A stretch of DNA of 64,000 nt from Janthinobacterium sp051380735 (GTDB lineage Bacteria; Pseudomonadota; Gammaproteobacteria; Burkholderiales; Burkholderiaceae_D): positions 248,001 through 312,000 of the forward strand of contig NZ_JBNYXQ010000001.1 in the NCBI RefSeq assembly GCF_051380735.1. The letters run 5' to 3'. This document shows, piece after piece, positions 1-9,211 of the stretch. The first letter of the stretch is position 1, and each line of letters starts with the position of its first letter. The notes under the pieces were generated by a model. That model saw only the letters and a list, made by a program, of their open reading frames with translations, was not told the origin of the DNA and made no database searches. The translations under genes and the position numbers were made by a program.

Positions 1-1084
1 GCTTGCCTTTGGCGCACTGGCCCTGATCACGGGCGCCGCGCTGGCATGGGCGATTACCCGCAGCATCGTCGTGCCGCTGCGCCATGCGGTCGATATTGCC
101 GAGCGCGTCGCCAGGGGCGATTTGCGCCATGTTGATGTTCAACCACGCAGCGATGAGGTGGGCCAGTTGCTCAATGCCCTGCACAATATGACGGTACGCC
201 TGGGCGAAACCGTCAAGCTGGTGCACGATGGCGCCATTACCATCGACACCGCCTCGCGCGAACTGTCGACCGGCAACCTGGACCTGTCGCGCCGCACCGA
301 GCACCAGGCGGGCGCGCTGCAGGAAACGGCCTCGTCGATGGAAGAGCTGACGGCGGCTGTCAAAGGCAATACCAGCAATGCGCGCCAGGCCAATGAACTG
401 GTGTTGTCCGCATCGCAGGTGGCAAAAAAGGGCGGCAGCGTGGTCGATGACGTGGTCGACACCATGGATGCGATCAGCGCGGCGGCGAAAAAGATTGTCG
501 ATATTATCGGCGTGATCGATGGCATCGCGTTCCAGACCAATATCCTGGCGCTGAACGCCGCCGTCGAAGCGGCGCGTGCCGGCGAGCAAGGGCGCGGCTT
601 TGCGGTGGTGGCCGGTGAAGTGCGCAATCTTGCGCAGCGTTCGGCCACGGCCGCGCGCGAGATCAAGCAGCTGATCAATGCCTCGGTCGACAAGATTGAA
701 ACGGGCAGCGTGCTGGCCCATGCGGCCGGCGACACCATGACCGAGATCGTGGCCAGCGTGGAGCGCGTGACGGCCATCATGGCCCAGATCGCCTCGGCCA
801 GCACTGAGCAGGAGTCGGGCATTGCTGAAATCAACGGCGCGATTACCGCCATCGACAATGTCACCCAGCAAAATGCCGCGCTGGTCGAAGAAGCGGCCGC
901 CTCCGCAGAATCAGTCCATAGCGAAGCGACCACCCTGCTGCGCGTGGTGGGCTTCTTTACGGTCGACGATGCGGTGGTGATGGCGCCCGAAGTGGTGCAA
1001 GCGGCCGCCAGCGTCGTGCGCCAGCCTCGCCGCAGGCCGGAAACCTTGAGCCTGCCGGCCGGTGGCACACCGGCGCTGGGCTAG
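1..1084 (+). CDS. Methyl-accepting chemotaxis protein, 5' end missing
   Basis: The reading frame is already open at base 2, so the gene starts before the window; the GTG at 71 is internal. The visible part begins with the end of a hydrophobic membrane helix (bases 2-60), followed by a HAMP linker and a long helical signalling domain. The hairpin tip that contacts CheA/CheW is at about bases 520-640 and reads IDGIAFQTNILALNAAVE followed by GRGFAVVAGEVRNLAQRS, typical of the family. There is no NWETF-like C-terminal tether for methylation enzymes. It relays ligand binding to the flagellar motor. The sensor domain lies outside the window, so the ligand cannot be guessed. Its TAG stop overlaps the TAG stop of the convergent gene by four bases (CTAG). 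Confidence 0.95.
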   Translation, partial: LAFGALALITGAALAWAITRSIVVPLRHAVDIAERVARGDLRHVDVQPRSDEVGQLLNALHNMTVRLGETVKLVHDGAITIDTASRELSTGNLDLSRRTEHQAGALQETASSMEELTAAVKGNTSNARQANELVLSASQVAKKGGSVVDDVVDTMDAISAAAKKIVDIIGVIDGIAFQTNILALNAAVEAARAGEQGRGFAVVAGEVRNLAQRSATAAREIKQLINASVDKIETGSVLAHAAGDTMTEIVASVERVTAIMAQIASASTEQESGIAEINGAITAIDNVTQQNAALVEEAAASAESVHSEATTLLRVVGFFTVDDAVVMAPEVVQAAASVVRQPRRRPETLSLPAGGTPALG

Positions 1085-1806
1085 GCTACCACCGGGAATT
1101 TATTGGGCGGCTGGCCTGGCGTGGCCGAATGCGCGCGCCGTGCAAGCAGCCGGGCCGGATTGCCGCCCCATATTTCGCCGGCGCCGATGTGCACGCCCTT
1201 GGTCACCACCGAGTTGGCGGCCACCATGGCGCCGTTGCCTATCGTCACGCCAGGTAACAGAACGACGTGCGCGCCGACAGTGACGCCGTCACCGATGACG
1301 ATGGGGAAATGCGCCAGCTGGCGCCCTTCGATCTGGTGCGGCACCAGCAGCGAGCCCTCGCCCATGATGCAGTTGGCGCCGATGCGCACGAAGGTGGGGT
1401 CGCAGATGAGGCCGGCGCTCCAGGTATTCGCCCCCAGTTGCGCGCCCAGCGCCAGGTAGACCAGGCGCAACAGCGGTATCGGCAGCCAGCCGCCGCGCAG
1501 CACGGTGTTGAACAGGATCAGGTAAAACAGCACATACACCTGGTAAATGGCTTCGTGGCGCGAACCCGCCGCGATGACGCCCGGTCGCAGCGGCAGCGCG
1601 GCCAGCGCCAGCCGGTGCACCAGCAGCGCATAGAGTTGTATCAGCAGCAATGCCGCCAGCCAGGCGACGACGCCATCGGCCGCCGGGTGCAGCGCGAACA
1701 GCGCCAGCACGCGGGTGCCGAGCTGCAGCGTGGCGCCGACCAGCGCGAATACCAGGCACAACAACAGCAGGAAGACCGCGACCGGCACCGCACGCATGCT
1801 GCGCAT
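1081..1806 (-). CDS. Membrane-anchored hexapeptide-repeat (LbH) acyltransferase
   Basis: 241 residues. The N-terminal third contains two or three hydrophobic helices (about residues 5-35 and 42-75). The C-terminal part, from about residue 130, is built of left-handed beta-helix hexapeptides, seen in IGDGVTVGAHVVLLPGVTIG, and ends in the family-typical GNPARLL. Such enzymes move an acetyl or other acyl group from a CoA/ACP donor to a sugar or lipid. It is the last gene of the ten-gene minus-strand run and starts 6 bases after the glycosyltransferase stop, so it probably acylates the sugar or lipid product of that cluster. The substrate is not deducible. A second in-frame ATG lies three codons downstream. 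Confidence 0.8.
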   Translation of the reverse strand: MRSMRAVPVAVFLLLLCLVFALVGATLQLGTRVLALFALHPAADGVVAWLAALLLIQLYALLVHRLALAALPLRPGVIAAGSRHEAIYQVYVLFYLILFNTVLRGGWLPIPLLRLVYLALGAQLGANTWSAGLICDPTFVRIGANCIMGEGSLLVPHQIEGRQLAHFPIVIGDGVTVGAHVVLLPGVTIGNGAMVAANSVVTKGVHIGAGEIWGGNPARLLARRAHSATPGQPPNKFPVVA

Positions 1807-1812
1807 GGCGTG

Positions 1813-3243
1813 TCAGCCCCGCTCGCCGGCCGGTTCGGCCAGCTCAACCGGATCGGCGTCGCTGGCCTCGATGGCGGCCAGGGTTACGCTGGAAACATTT
1901 GCCTCGGCCAAGCCCTGTGGCATGCTGCGCAGGCCCATGTGCGCCAGCACGCCGTCCGTCATGCGTTCGACACTGAAACGGGCCGCCACGGTCTGCGCGT
2001 TACCGGCCAGTTCCTCGTACAGCGTGCTGTCGTCGAGCATGCGGCCCAGCTGGCGCGCCAGGTCGCCGCTGTCCCAGGTGCGAAAACGCAGGCCACCTGA
2101 CAGGCCCTGGTCATGGATGACTTCGGCCACGCCGCCATAATCGGGCACCAGTACCGGCGTGCCGTGGCTCATCGCCTCGGCCACCACCAGCCCGAACGGC
2201 TCGCGGTTGATCGACGGGTAAACCACGATATGGCTGTGCGCATACAGCGCGGCGCGCATCTGCGGCGTCACGGTGCCGGCGTGGTGGATCGCCAGGCCCA
2301 GGTGTTGGCCCATGTCGTTCAGCACCTGCCGGTACGACTGGCCCTTGGCGGTGGCGCCGCAGACCACCAGTTGCAGCGGCGCCGGTGCGCCCTGCTCGCG
2401 CCCGGCCAGCAGGCGCACCGCGTACAACAGCAGGTCGATGCCTTTTTCAGTATCTTGCCGGCCCAGGTACAAGACGATGGGGATACCCTCACGCAACTTG
2501 GGAAACAGTACCTTGAGCACGGAAAACGGCGGCCTGGCGCCGCGTTCGGGCAGCTCGACACCGTTATACACCACCTGCAGCCGGCTCGGCGAGACGCCGA
2601 TGTCGTCGACGATGCGATGTACATAATCTTCGCTGACGGCGATCGCGCGCCATGGCGACTGCAGCAGGGCTGTATTGAGCCGTTCGCCAAAACGCTCACG
2701 CAGGCCGATGCGCGCGGCATGCGCGGCGAATTCCTCGTCGCCCTGGAACGTCAGCAGGTAGTCAAAGGCGGCATGGCTTTTCTTTGCCTGCTGCGCCAGC
2801 GGCCCCAGGGTGCCGAAGCTGACCAGCAAATGGCTCACGCCGTCGTCCCTGATCATGCCGGCCAGCCGGCGCGCCAGCCTGGCGTCGGCCGTGGCGGAGG
2901 CGTACAGCGATCGCACCAGGTTGGCCAGCAAGCGGTCGACATAACCGGCCTTTTTCTGTACCGACGCCACGCGCAACCGCTTGGGCAGCAGGAACAGCAG
3001 CTTGCCAAGCACGCGGTCGAGGAACTCGGACGGGCGCTGGAAATGGTAGCGCGTGCCATGGCACAGCATGCGGTGTTCGATGCCGGGATCGGCCAGTTCC
3101 TGATTGGTCTCCATCATCCAGTAAATCACCACCTTGAAGCCGCGCCGGTGCAGGGCGTTGGCCAGTGTCAGGTCGCGCACCGTCGAGCCGAGATAGTCGC
3201 CGCTGCCCATCGTCAGGATGGCGAAGCCGGGAGCATTGTGCAT
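1813..3243 (-). CDS. GT4-type glycosyltransferase
   Basis: 476 residues from the ATG at 3243, which has GGAGAAAC just upstream; a longer in-frame start at 3282 has no such site and would run into the preceding gene. The fold is GT-B: an N-terminal acceptor half, then a C-terminal donor half with VLYLGRQDTEKGIDLLL and the EX7E motif in EPFGLVVAEAMSHGTP (retaining GT4 family). It would transfer a sugar from a nucleotide-sugar donor, presumably on the cytoplasmic face. It lies between the outer-membrane barrel gene (16-base gap) and the LbH acyltransferase. Within the lipid megasynthase cluster it most likely glycosylates the polyketide/lipid product. The donor sugar is unknown. Confidence 0.88.
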   Translation of the reverse strand: MHNAPGFAILTMGSGDYLGSTVRDLTLANALHRRGFKVVIYWMMETNQELADPGIEHRMLCHGTRYHFQRPSEFLDRVLGKLLFLLPKRLRVASVQKKAGYVDRLLANLVRSLYASATADARLARRLAGMIRDDGVSHLLVSFGTLGPLAQQAKKSHAAFDYLLTFQGDEEFAAHAARIGLRERFGERLNTALLQSPWRAIAVSEDYVHRIVDDIGVSPSRLQVVYNGVELPERGARPPFSVLKVLFPKLREGIPIVLYLGRQDTEKGIDLLLYAVRLLAGREQGAPAPLQLVVCGATAKGQSYRQVLNDMGQHLGLAIHHAGTVTPQMRAALYAHSHIVVYPSINREPFGLVVAEAMSHGTPVLVPDYGGVAEVIHDQGLSGGLRFRTWDSGDLARQLGRMLDDSTLYEELAGNAQTVAARFSVERMTDGVLAHMGLRSMPQGLAEANVSSVTLAAIEASDADPVELAEPAGERG

Positions 3244-3259
3244 GGTTGTTTCTCCAGTG

Positions 3260-4534
3260 TCAGAAAGTATAGGAAGCGCCAAAGAACACGGCGCGCTTGG
3301 GCAAGGTGCCGAACTCGCTGCCGGCGCGCCCGCGCGACACGGTCGGTGTCAGGTACAGCTGCCAGTGTTCGCCCAGCTCGTATTCGAGATTGAAGCTGGC
3401 CTGCCAGGACTGGTCGTCAAGGTTGCGTATCGCCCGCGCCAGCAGATTGATATTGCCCCTGAGCTTGGTATCGACGTATTGCAGCATGGCGTAGCGGCGC
3501 CGCAGCAGCGGCAGTCGCGGCTGCGCCAGCGCAGTGTTGGCGCACTGAATCACCGGCGTCAGCCGGCAGCCGGCCCGGTTGTGGAAATATTCGCCGCTGA
3601 GCGTGCCACCGCCTTCCAGCGTGTACGCGGCGCCGGCCAGCAAGCGCGTGTCGCGCGGCGGCCGGCGCAAGCCCGACCCAGGCTGCGGCTGCGCCCACGC
3701 CACGCTGCCCTCGCCATACAGCAGCCAGGCGTCGGATGCATTCCAGCCGAAGAAGCCGCCGAAGCGGCTCACACCCTGCTCGCGATGCGACATGATCACC
3801 GATGCATAGTGGCCATCGCCCGTGTAATCGAGCTTGGCCGCGTAGGTTTTATGGAACTCGCCGCCTGCCGGCACGCCAGGCCGGGTGGCGGCCGTCGATG
3901 CGGCGTCCTTGCCGTAGCGGCCTGCGCCGGTATTGGCGATCAGCGACAGCGTCCAGACCGGCCCGATGACCGCCACCAGCCGCACATAGTCGAGCCCCGG
4001 CAACTCGATATTCGGATTGCTCTTGCCATTGTCTGGATTGAAGGGATTCGATGCCGACAGCAACGCCGCCGGCCCCCATTGCAGATTTTCGCGCGCATAC
4101 ATGGCGGTCAGCCGGTCGCTCAGGCGAAAGCGCAGATAGGCTTCATTGATATAGCCCTGGTGCCCGCTGTCACGGCGCAGGCCGCCAGCGGTGTCGGTCT
4201 CGCGCCGGCCAAAGCTGAGGCGCGGCTTGAGGCTCAGCTCGATATCTGGCAGGGTCAGGCTGAAATCGGGACGAAATTCAAACTGATACTGCGAGCGGGG
4301 TAGGCCGAGCACGTTCTGCTCGCGTTGCGCCCGGCTCAAATCCTGCTGGACGCCATAGCCAAACAGATTGATGCGCGAGTACCAGACCGGCCCCGCTTCC
4401 TCGTCGGCGGCCACCACCGACTCCGGCCCGCCAGGCTGCGCCTGGGCGATGGCAGTGCAGCAGCCCAGGGCGAGTGCGGCCAGCCGGCCAGCTGCGGTAC
4501 GGCCTTGCGATATGTGTGCAGTCATCGGGTTCAC
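3260..4534 (-). CDS. Outer-membrane beta-barrel protein of the lipid cluster
   Basis: 424 residues from a GTG whose GTGA overlaps the stop of the upstream LolA-like gene by four bases (translational coupling); an ATG three codons later is an alternative. An N-terminal signal peptide ends near AIAQAQ. The body alternates aromatic and polar residues as in transmembrane strands, and the chain ends FFGASYTF, the C-terminal phenylalanine signature recognised by the BAM complex. The segment around ARENLQWGPAALL recalls DUF1302/alginate-export-like barrels, but I cannot assign a family firmly. Its place beside an FtsX-type permease and a LolA-like carrier suggests an outer-membrane receiver or exporter for the cluster product. 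Confidence 0.72.
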   Translation of the reverse strand: MNPMTAHISQGRTAAGRLAALALGCCTAIAQAQPGGPESVVAADEEAGPVWYSRINLFGYGVQQDLSRAQREQNVLGLPRSQYQFEFRPDFSLTLPDIELSLKPRLSFGRRETDTAGGLRRDSGHQGYINEAYLRFRLSDRLTAMYARENLQWGPAALLSASNPFNPDNGKSNPNIELPGLDYVRLVAVIGPVWTLSLIANTGAGRYGKDAASTAATRPGVPAGGEFHKTYAAKLDYTGDGHYASVIMSHREQGVSRFGGFFGWNASDAWLLYGEGSVAWAQPQPGSGLRRPPRDTRLLAGAAYTLEGGGTLSGEYFHNRAGCRLTPVIQCANTALAQPRLPLLRRRYAMLQYVDTKLRGNINLLARAIRNLDDQSWQASFNLEYELGEHWQLYLTPTVSRGRAGSEFGTLPKRAVFFGASYTF

Positions 4535-5328
4535 CGCATGAACAGATTAAGGTCGAACACATGGTCGGGCAAGGGCGCGATGCGCGGCTGGCGCAGGTTC
4601 AGGTAGGTCACCGTGCCGTTCATCAATTCCCCCTGCATCACGATGCGCGACAGGAACGGGCGCTTGTGCCCTTCCAGCTGCACCACGTTGTCGTAATCCA
4701 TGGTGGCCGACTTGAATTTCTTGCCAGATACCGTGAAGTACTCGGCCCTGATGCCGACCTGGCGCTTTTTCGAGACCCAGTAGCGGATGCTGTCATAGGT
4801 CTGCTTGTCGCTGCGTGCCTTCAGGTCGAACACGCGGCACTCCTCGCCGCCGACGAGCTCGTCGGGCAACTCGCTGGCGTCGTAATTGTCGGCATAGTTG
4901 GTCGAGGCGATATCGCCATACGACGCGTCGCCCATCAGCTTCTGGCGCTGCGACACCGGCACCGGCTTGCTCAGGCCCTGCTTGTAGAACCACATGCTGG
5001 TGTTAAGCATCAACAGCTTGTTGCCCTTGTACTTGGCAGGCGCCTGGCTGATGCCGGCGATATTGAAGCCGCGCGCCTTGATGTCGTACACCAGCGTGTC
5101 GGTGACGCGTTGCTGGTCGACCGTCTCGATCGTCACGTTCCACGCGATGCCTTCGACATTGCCGCGCGCCTCGTCGGCCGCGCGCAGCAGGTCCTGGACC
5201 GACGCGGCGTTGCGCGTCGCTTCGACGGCAACGTCACCTGCGCCGGCCAGCGGTGCGGCCAGCGCCAGCGCGGTGACAACGGCCAGGGTCCTGACTCGCA
5301 AGCGGTAACGGTGCAACATGATTTTCAT
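4531..5328 (-). CDS. LolA-like outer-membrane lipoprotein-sorting protein
   Basis: 265 residues starting at the ATG at 5328, preceded by CAGGAGAAAACC; the open frame extends upstream to 5499, but that part is Cys/Arg-rich and overlaps the permease gene, so it is rejected. A signal peptide (residues 1 to about 28, ending PLAGAGD) directs it to the periplasm. The rest resembles the LolA/LolB-like fold family annotated as outer-membrane lipoprotein-sorting protein, with SIRYWVSKKRQVGIRAEYF typical of the strand that carries the lipid pocket. It would carry a hydrophobic molecule across the periplasm. It sits 19 bases after the FtsX-type permease and overlaps the barrel gene, forming a LolCD-LolA-like export module for the lipid cluster. 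Confidence 0.8.
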   Translation of the reverse strand: MKIMLHRYRLRVRTLAVVTALALAAPLAGAGDVAVEATRNAASVQDLLRAADEARGNVEGIAWNVTIETVDQQRVTDTLVYDIKARGFNIAGISQAPAKYKGNKLLMLNTSMWFYKQGLSKPVPVSQRQKLMGDASYGDIASTNYADNYDASELPDELVGGEECRVFDLKARSDKQTYDSIRYWVSKKRQVGIRAEYFTVSGKKFKSATMDYDNVVQLEGHKRPFLSRIVMQGELMNGTVTYLNLRQPRIAPLPDHVFDLNLFMR

Positions 5329-5347
5329 GGTTTTCTCCTGGCGGCGC

Positions 5348-6598
5348 TCAGGCAAAGCCGAGCGCATGGGTGATGTCGAGGCGCGCAGCTCTGCGCGCGG
5401 GGAAAATGGCGGCAACCAGCGACAGCAGCAGCAGCAGCGCCACGCTGTACAGCCAGTACAGCCAGACCAGGTAAATATGCAGCGGCACCTCGCGCGCAAT
5501 CTGCGGCGGCACCCAGGTCGGATGCAGCACGCGCACCAGATACAGCAGCAACAGCATCAGCAGCACGCCCAGCAGCGAACCGCAGGCGCCCAGCAGCATG
5601 CTTTCCAGCGCAAACAGGGCGACGATGCCGCGCCGCTTGACGCCCAGCGCGCGCAAGGTGCCAATTTCGCGCGTACGCTCCATCACCGCCATGCCGACCG
5701 TGTTGACCACGCTCATGACGACGATCAGGAAGACGATCAGGAAGGTCACCAGGAAAATCACGCTGAACATCTTTTTCACTTTGGTATAGAACGGCGCCAT
5801 CTCCTTCCAGTCCTGCACCTCGACCTTCAGGCCGGCCGCCTTGAAGGCGCGGGCCAGCCGCGCCCTGGCCGCCTGCGTGTCGGCGCCATTGTCGAGCAGC
5901 AAGGTGACCCGGTCGACGCCAGCGGTGTCATACAGGCTTTGCGCGAATTCCAGCTGCACTGCAGCGAGCTTGTCTTCCAGCGCTTCCACCGGCGCATCGA
6001 CCAGCTGCTGCAGTTGCGCGTCGAGCGCGTTGATCTGACCGCCGACGGTGGGCGCCATCGCCACCGCCGTTTGCCCCAGCTGCAAATTGAGCTGCTGCGC
6101 CAGGCCACGGCTGACGCCTATGCCGAACGGCAGCGCTGACGACAGGGGCTGGCCGTCGAAGCGCCGCACGCGCGTGTCTTCGTTGGGCGCGCGCTCGCCG
6201 ATGGCGCGCATGTCGGCCGGCACCCGTCCGGCGGCGACAAAGATGGTCGATACCTGGCCGTTACTGAGCAAACCCGAGATGTACAGCGCCGGCGTGGCCA
6301 GCAGCACTTGCCGGTCGGCCGCCGCCACCTTGCGGATGGTCGCCAGTTCGGCCGGCGCCAGCAGGAAGTTCAAGGGCTCGAGCTTGCCTTTGCCGAGAAA
6401 ACCCGCTTTGAACACCGTCAGGTGGCCATTGCCCTCGCCATAGATATAGCTGTCTTCCAGGCTGCCGAAGATGTAGGCGGTAAAGCCGCCCAGCGTATTG
6501 ACCGCCAAAAAGCCCAGGCCGATGGCGATGATGGTCACCAGCGAGCGACGCGCGTTGCGAAACAGATTGCGCATCGCCAGCTTGAACCAGGTCATCAT
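5348..6598 (-). CDS. ABC transporter permease, MacB/FtsX (LolC/E-like) family
   Basis: 416 residues. One N-terminal membrane helix (about 18-40) is followed by a large periplasmic MacB_PCD-like domain (about 45-280) and three C-terminal helices (about 285-315, 335-360, 380-405). This is the classic type VII ABC layout. ERTREIGTLRALGVKRR is the cytoplasmic coupling segment of FtsX domains. The start ATG overlaps the stop of the ATPase gene as ATGA. Members use mechanotransmission to lift lipoproteins or drive export rather than moving substrates through the membrane. Here it probably extracts the lipid product from the inner membrane and hands it to the LolA-like carrier. Confidence 0.92.
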   Translation of the reverse strand: MMTWFKLAMRNLFRNARRSLVTIIAIGLGFLAVNTLGGFTAYIFGSLEDSYIYGEGNGHLTVFKAGFLGKGKLEPLNFLLAPAELATIRKVAAADRQVLLATPALYISGLLSNGQVSTIFVAAGRVPADMRAIGERAPNEDTRVRRFDGQPLSSALPFGIGVSRGLAQQLNLQLGQTAVAMAPTVGGQINALDAQLQQLVDAPVEALEDKLAAVQLEFAQSLYDTAGVDRVTLLLDNGADTQAARARLARAFKAAGLKVEVQDWKEMAPFYTKVKKMFSVIFLVTFLIVFLIVVMSVVNTVGMAVMERTREIGTLRALGVKRRGIVALFALESMLLGACGSLLGVLLMLLLLYLVRVLHPTWVPPQIAREVPLHIYLVWLYWLYSVALLLLLSLVAAIFPARRAARLDITHALGFA

Positions 6599-7329
6599 GA
6601 GTACACCCGCATGCGATAGTCGGCGCGCTCCTGCCGCACATCGTCGGCGATGCAGCCGTCGCGCAGCATCACCTTGCGGTCGACCCGCGCCAGCAGCCGG
6701 TCGTCATGGGTGGAAAAGACAAAAGTAGTGCCCTCGCGGCGGCTGATCTCGCGCATCAGGTCGATGATCAGCACGGCGTTGGCCGTATCGAGGTTGGCGG
6801 TCGGCTCGTCGGCCACCACCAGCACCGGGCCCGCCACCAGCGCACGGGCGATCGCCACGCGCTGCTGCTGACCGCCGGACAGCTTGGCCGGGCGCTGCGC
6901 CATCTGGCCGCCCAGGCCGACTTGCTCCAGACGCAGCCGCGCCGCCGCCTTCGCCGCCTGCGCAGAGGCGCCGCCGATCTGCAGCGGCAGCATGACGTTT
7001 TCCAGCGCCGACAGGACCGGTACCAGGTTAAAGCCCTGGAACACGAAGCCGATGCTGCGGTTGCGCATGGTGCTGCGCTGGTCGTCCGACATCAGCGCCG
7101 CATCGGCGCCGCGAAAACTGACGCTGCCGGCGCTCGGTGAGTCGATCAGGCCGATCAGGTTGCACAGGGTCGATTTGCCGGAACCCGATGGCCCCCACAC
7201 GGCGACGAATTCGCCGGCGTCGATGCGTAGGCCGACGTTGTCCAACGCCAGGATACCGGCGCCGCCCAATTGATACTGCTTGGTGGCGCCAGACAATTCG
7301 ACGAGCGCTTGTTGAACTGGTTGCGGCAT
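6595..7329 (-). CDS. ABC transporter ATP-binding protein (LolD/MacB type)
   Basis: 244 residues from the ATG at 7329, preceded by AAAGGACG; the open frame runs further upstream without a ribosome site. Walker A is GPSGSGKST, the Q-loop lies in GFVFQGFNLVP, the ABC signature is LSGGQQQR and Walker B is VLVVADEPTANLD, followed by the H-loop STHD. All catalytic elements are present. The sequence type (LolD/FtsE/MacB) pairs with the adjacent FtsX-type permease, whose start it overlaps. It powers the export step proposed for the lipid cluster. The gap to the dehydratase-PPTase gene is 31 bases, so it is likely co-transcribed with the biosynthetic genes. Confidence 0.94.
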   Translation of the reverse strand: MPQPVQQALVELSGATKQYQLGGAGILALDNVGLRIDAGEFVAVWGPSGSGKSTLCNLIGLIDSPSAGSVSFRGADAALMSDDQRSTMRNRSIGFVFQGFNLVPVLSALENVMLPLQIGGASAQAAKAAARLRLEQVGLGGQMAQRPAKLSGGQQQRVAIARALVAGPVLVVADEPTANLDTANAVLIIDLMREISRREGTTFVFSTHDDRLLARVDRKVMLRDGCIADDVRQERADYRMRVYS

Positions 7330-7360
7330 GGGTCGCGTCCTTTCAGATGAAGTAATGGCA

Positions 7361-9211
7361 TCAGGGCGCCAGGCACAGCGCACAAATGAACGGGCCGTCG
7401 CGCAGCGTCGTCACGCGCGCCAGTGCGCCACCGGGGAGGTGGCGCATCAGCAGGATGGCGCCGTCCGCCTCGCAGGCTTCAAGCACGAAATCGTGAGGCG
7501 ACGGCCGCACCCCGCTGCCCAGCATTTTCCCCAGGGCCTCCTTGGCGCACCACAGGCGCGTCAGCGACTCCTGCCGCTGCACGTGCGGTCCGGTGGCAGC
7601 TTGCGCGGCGTCGCTCCAGCCCGCCAGCAGGGCGCGCTCGGCGGCGCTGCTGAAAGCTGTCACGCAGGGCGCCTCGCGCGGCTCGACCTGTTCGATATCG
7701 ATGCCGGCCGGCGCGCCGTGCGCGACCGCCAGTGCGCGGCCGGCGCGGTGGCTGATGCTGATGCAGGGCGCGTCTGTAGGTAGTGGCCAGACGGCGAGGA
7801 ACGGCTGGCCCAGCGCGTCATGGCCGATGGCCATGCTGGCCGGATGCAGCATGTCGGGCCCGCCGTCATCGCCAGCACCATCGTTTGGCGAAGCTGGCGG
7901 CCGGGCCCAGGCGCGCGCCGCGTCCTTGGCTGTGATACGCCCCAGCAGCCATTCGAGCTGGCGCGCCGGCTGCGCGGCGCTGGCCTCGAACAACGCCATT
8001 TCCTGCTGGTGCAGGTAGTGGCGCGCCAGCAGCGTGCGATCGAAATCGGCGATCAGCGCCGCGTCCATCACACGACACACGACCACGCCGGACAAGGCGT
8101 GCGGCTCGCTCAGCAGGTAGCGCGAGGGGAAGCGGCGGAAATCGATCAGACGCGCGTGCCAACGAAACTGCCACGACTTCCAGCCGGCGATGCGCAGCCA
8201 GACGCCGCCGGCGCCATCGTCGATTTCCACGTCGGTGCGCAGGAACTTGCCATTGACGGCGGTGTGGATGCGGATGCCGACCACACTGCCCGGCGCCGGC
8301 GTGGCAGCGTAATACTCGAGCTTGTCGATACCGATCGGGAAGGTCACGCGCTGCTGGCTCTGCATGGCCCAAATGCCGATCAGTTGCCCGACGCCATCCA
8401 TCAGCGCCGGATCGGTCAGCAATTGCGGCGTACGCGTCGAGGCGAACAGCGTGTCGGGCGGGCGCACCAGCAAACTGCCGCTGGCGCCCTGCCCTGCCAC
8501 CACCACGGCGCCTTGCAGGCAGTGCAGCGCCGGCCCATGGAACAATTGCCGGCGCGCGTAGATTTGCTCGGCATCGAGCAGCGCCGTCACTCGTGCCACC
8601 GGCGCCACCAACCCTTCCACCACGAGGGTGCCATGGTAGGCGCGGCCGAACACCAGCACCGCGCTGATGGCCGGCTGGGCCTGGCCGGCGACCTCGATCG
8701 TGGCCGCGATACGGCAGCTGTCGGTGTTGCCGCCGGCCAGTTGCGCGCTGATTACCAGAGCCAGCTCGGCACTGTCGGCCAGTGCGATCCAGCGGCCGGC
8801 GCCCACCTGCTCGATACCGGTCAAGCCCATGTCGGGCGCCAGGCAGGCCGCCACCTCGGCCATGGCCTCCAGGCTGAAGGTCATCGGCAGCACCGGAAAG
8901 CAGGCCGACAGCGGCTTGTGCGGTCGCGCCGGCACGAAATGATGGTGCGCCAGATGCAGGTCCTGTTCCAGCGCCAGCACCCGTTCGACGCGTATGCTGT
9001 GACCGGGCAGGTAGTCGACGATGGCGCCGATAAACGGCATCGCCGGTTCGGGAGCCGGTTCGGTGGTAGCGTCAATAACGGCTTCCGGCGCCGCCTGCAG
9101 CAGTGCGGCGACCTCGTGCCGGCGCGCCACCAGCGGCGCGGCACCGGGTGCGAGCAGCCGGTGCGGATCGGCGGCGCTGCCGGCAGATTCCAGCGGCATG
9201 GTCGCGCGCAT
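7361..9211 (-). CDS. Polyketide/lipid dehydratase fused to a 4'-phosphopantetheinyl transferase
   Basis: 616 residues. The first part (about 60-370) is a double-hotdog dehydratase of the PUFA/HglE type: a candidate catalytic His in the HHHF segment near residue 90, PVLPMTFSLEAMAEVAA, and a second-half Asp in DPALMDGVGQ near residue 269. The C-terminal 200 residues form an Sfp-type PPTase with GIDIE (about 502) and WCAKEALGK (about 555), which binds magnesium and CoA. One polypeptide thus supplies both 3-hydroxyacyl-ACP dehydration, which the giant synthase lacks, and activation of that synthase's carrier domain. Its ATG overlaps the type III PKS stop by one base (TGATG). PfaC- and HglE-like systems also have stand-alone dehydratases and dedicated PPTases. 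Confidence 0.88.
   Translation of the reverse strand: MRATMPLESAGSAADPHRLLAPGAAPLVARRHEVAALLQAAPEAVIDATTEPAPEPAMPFIGAIVDYLPGHSIRVERVLALEQDLHLAHHHFVPARPHKPLSACFPVLPMTFSLEAMAEVAACLAPDMGLTGIEQVGAGRWIALADSAELALVISAQLAGGNTDSCRIAATIEVAGQAQPAISAVLVFGRAYHGTLVVEGLVAPVARVTALLDAEQIYARRQLFHGPALHCLQGAVVVAGQGASGSLLVRPPDTLFASTRTPQLLTDPALMDGVGQLIGIWAMQSQQRVTFPIGIDKLEYYAATPAPGSVVGIRIHTAVNGKFLRTDVEIDDGAGGVWLRIAGWKSWQFRWHARLIDFRRFPSRYLLSEPHALSGVVVCRVMDAALIADFDRTLLARHYLHQQEMALFEASAAQPARQLEWLLGRITAKDAARAWARPPASPNDGAGDDGGPDMLHPASMAIGHDALGQPFLAVWPLPTDAPCISISHRAGRALAVAHGAPAGIDIEQVEPREAPCVTAFSSAAERALLAGWSDAAQAATGPHVQRQESLTRLWCAKEALGKMLGSGVRPSPHDFVLEACEADGAILLMRHLPGGALARVTTLRDGPFICALCLAP

Noticed and set aside
5329..5499. 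Upstream extension of the LolA-like gene
   Set aside because: Cys/Arg-rich translation overlapping the permease gene; the start at 5328 gives a proper signal peptide and ribosome site.
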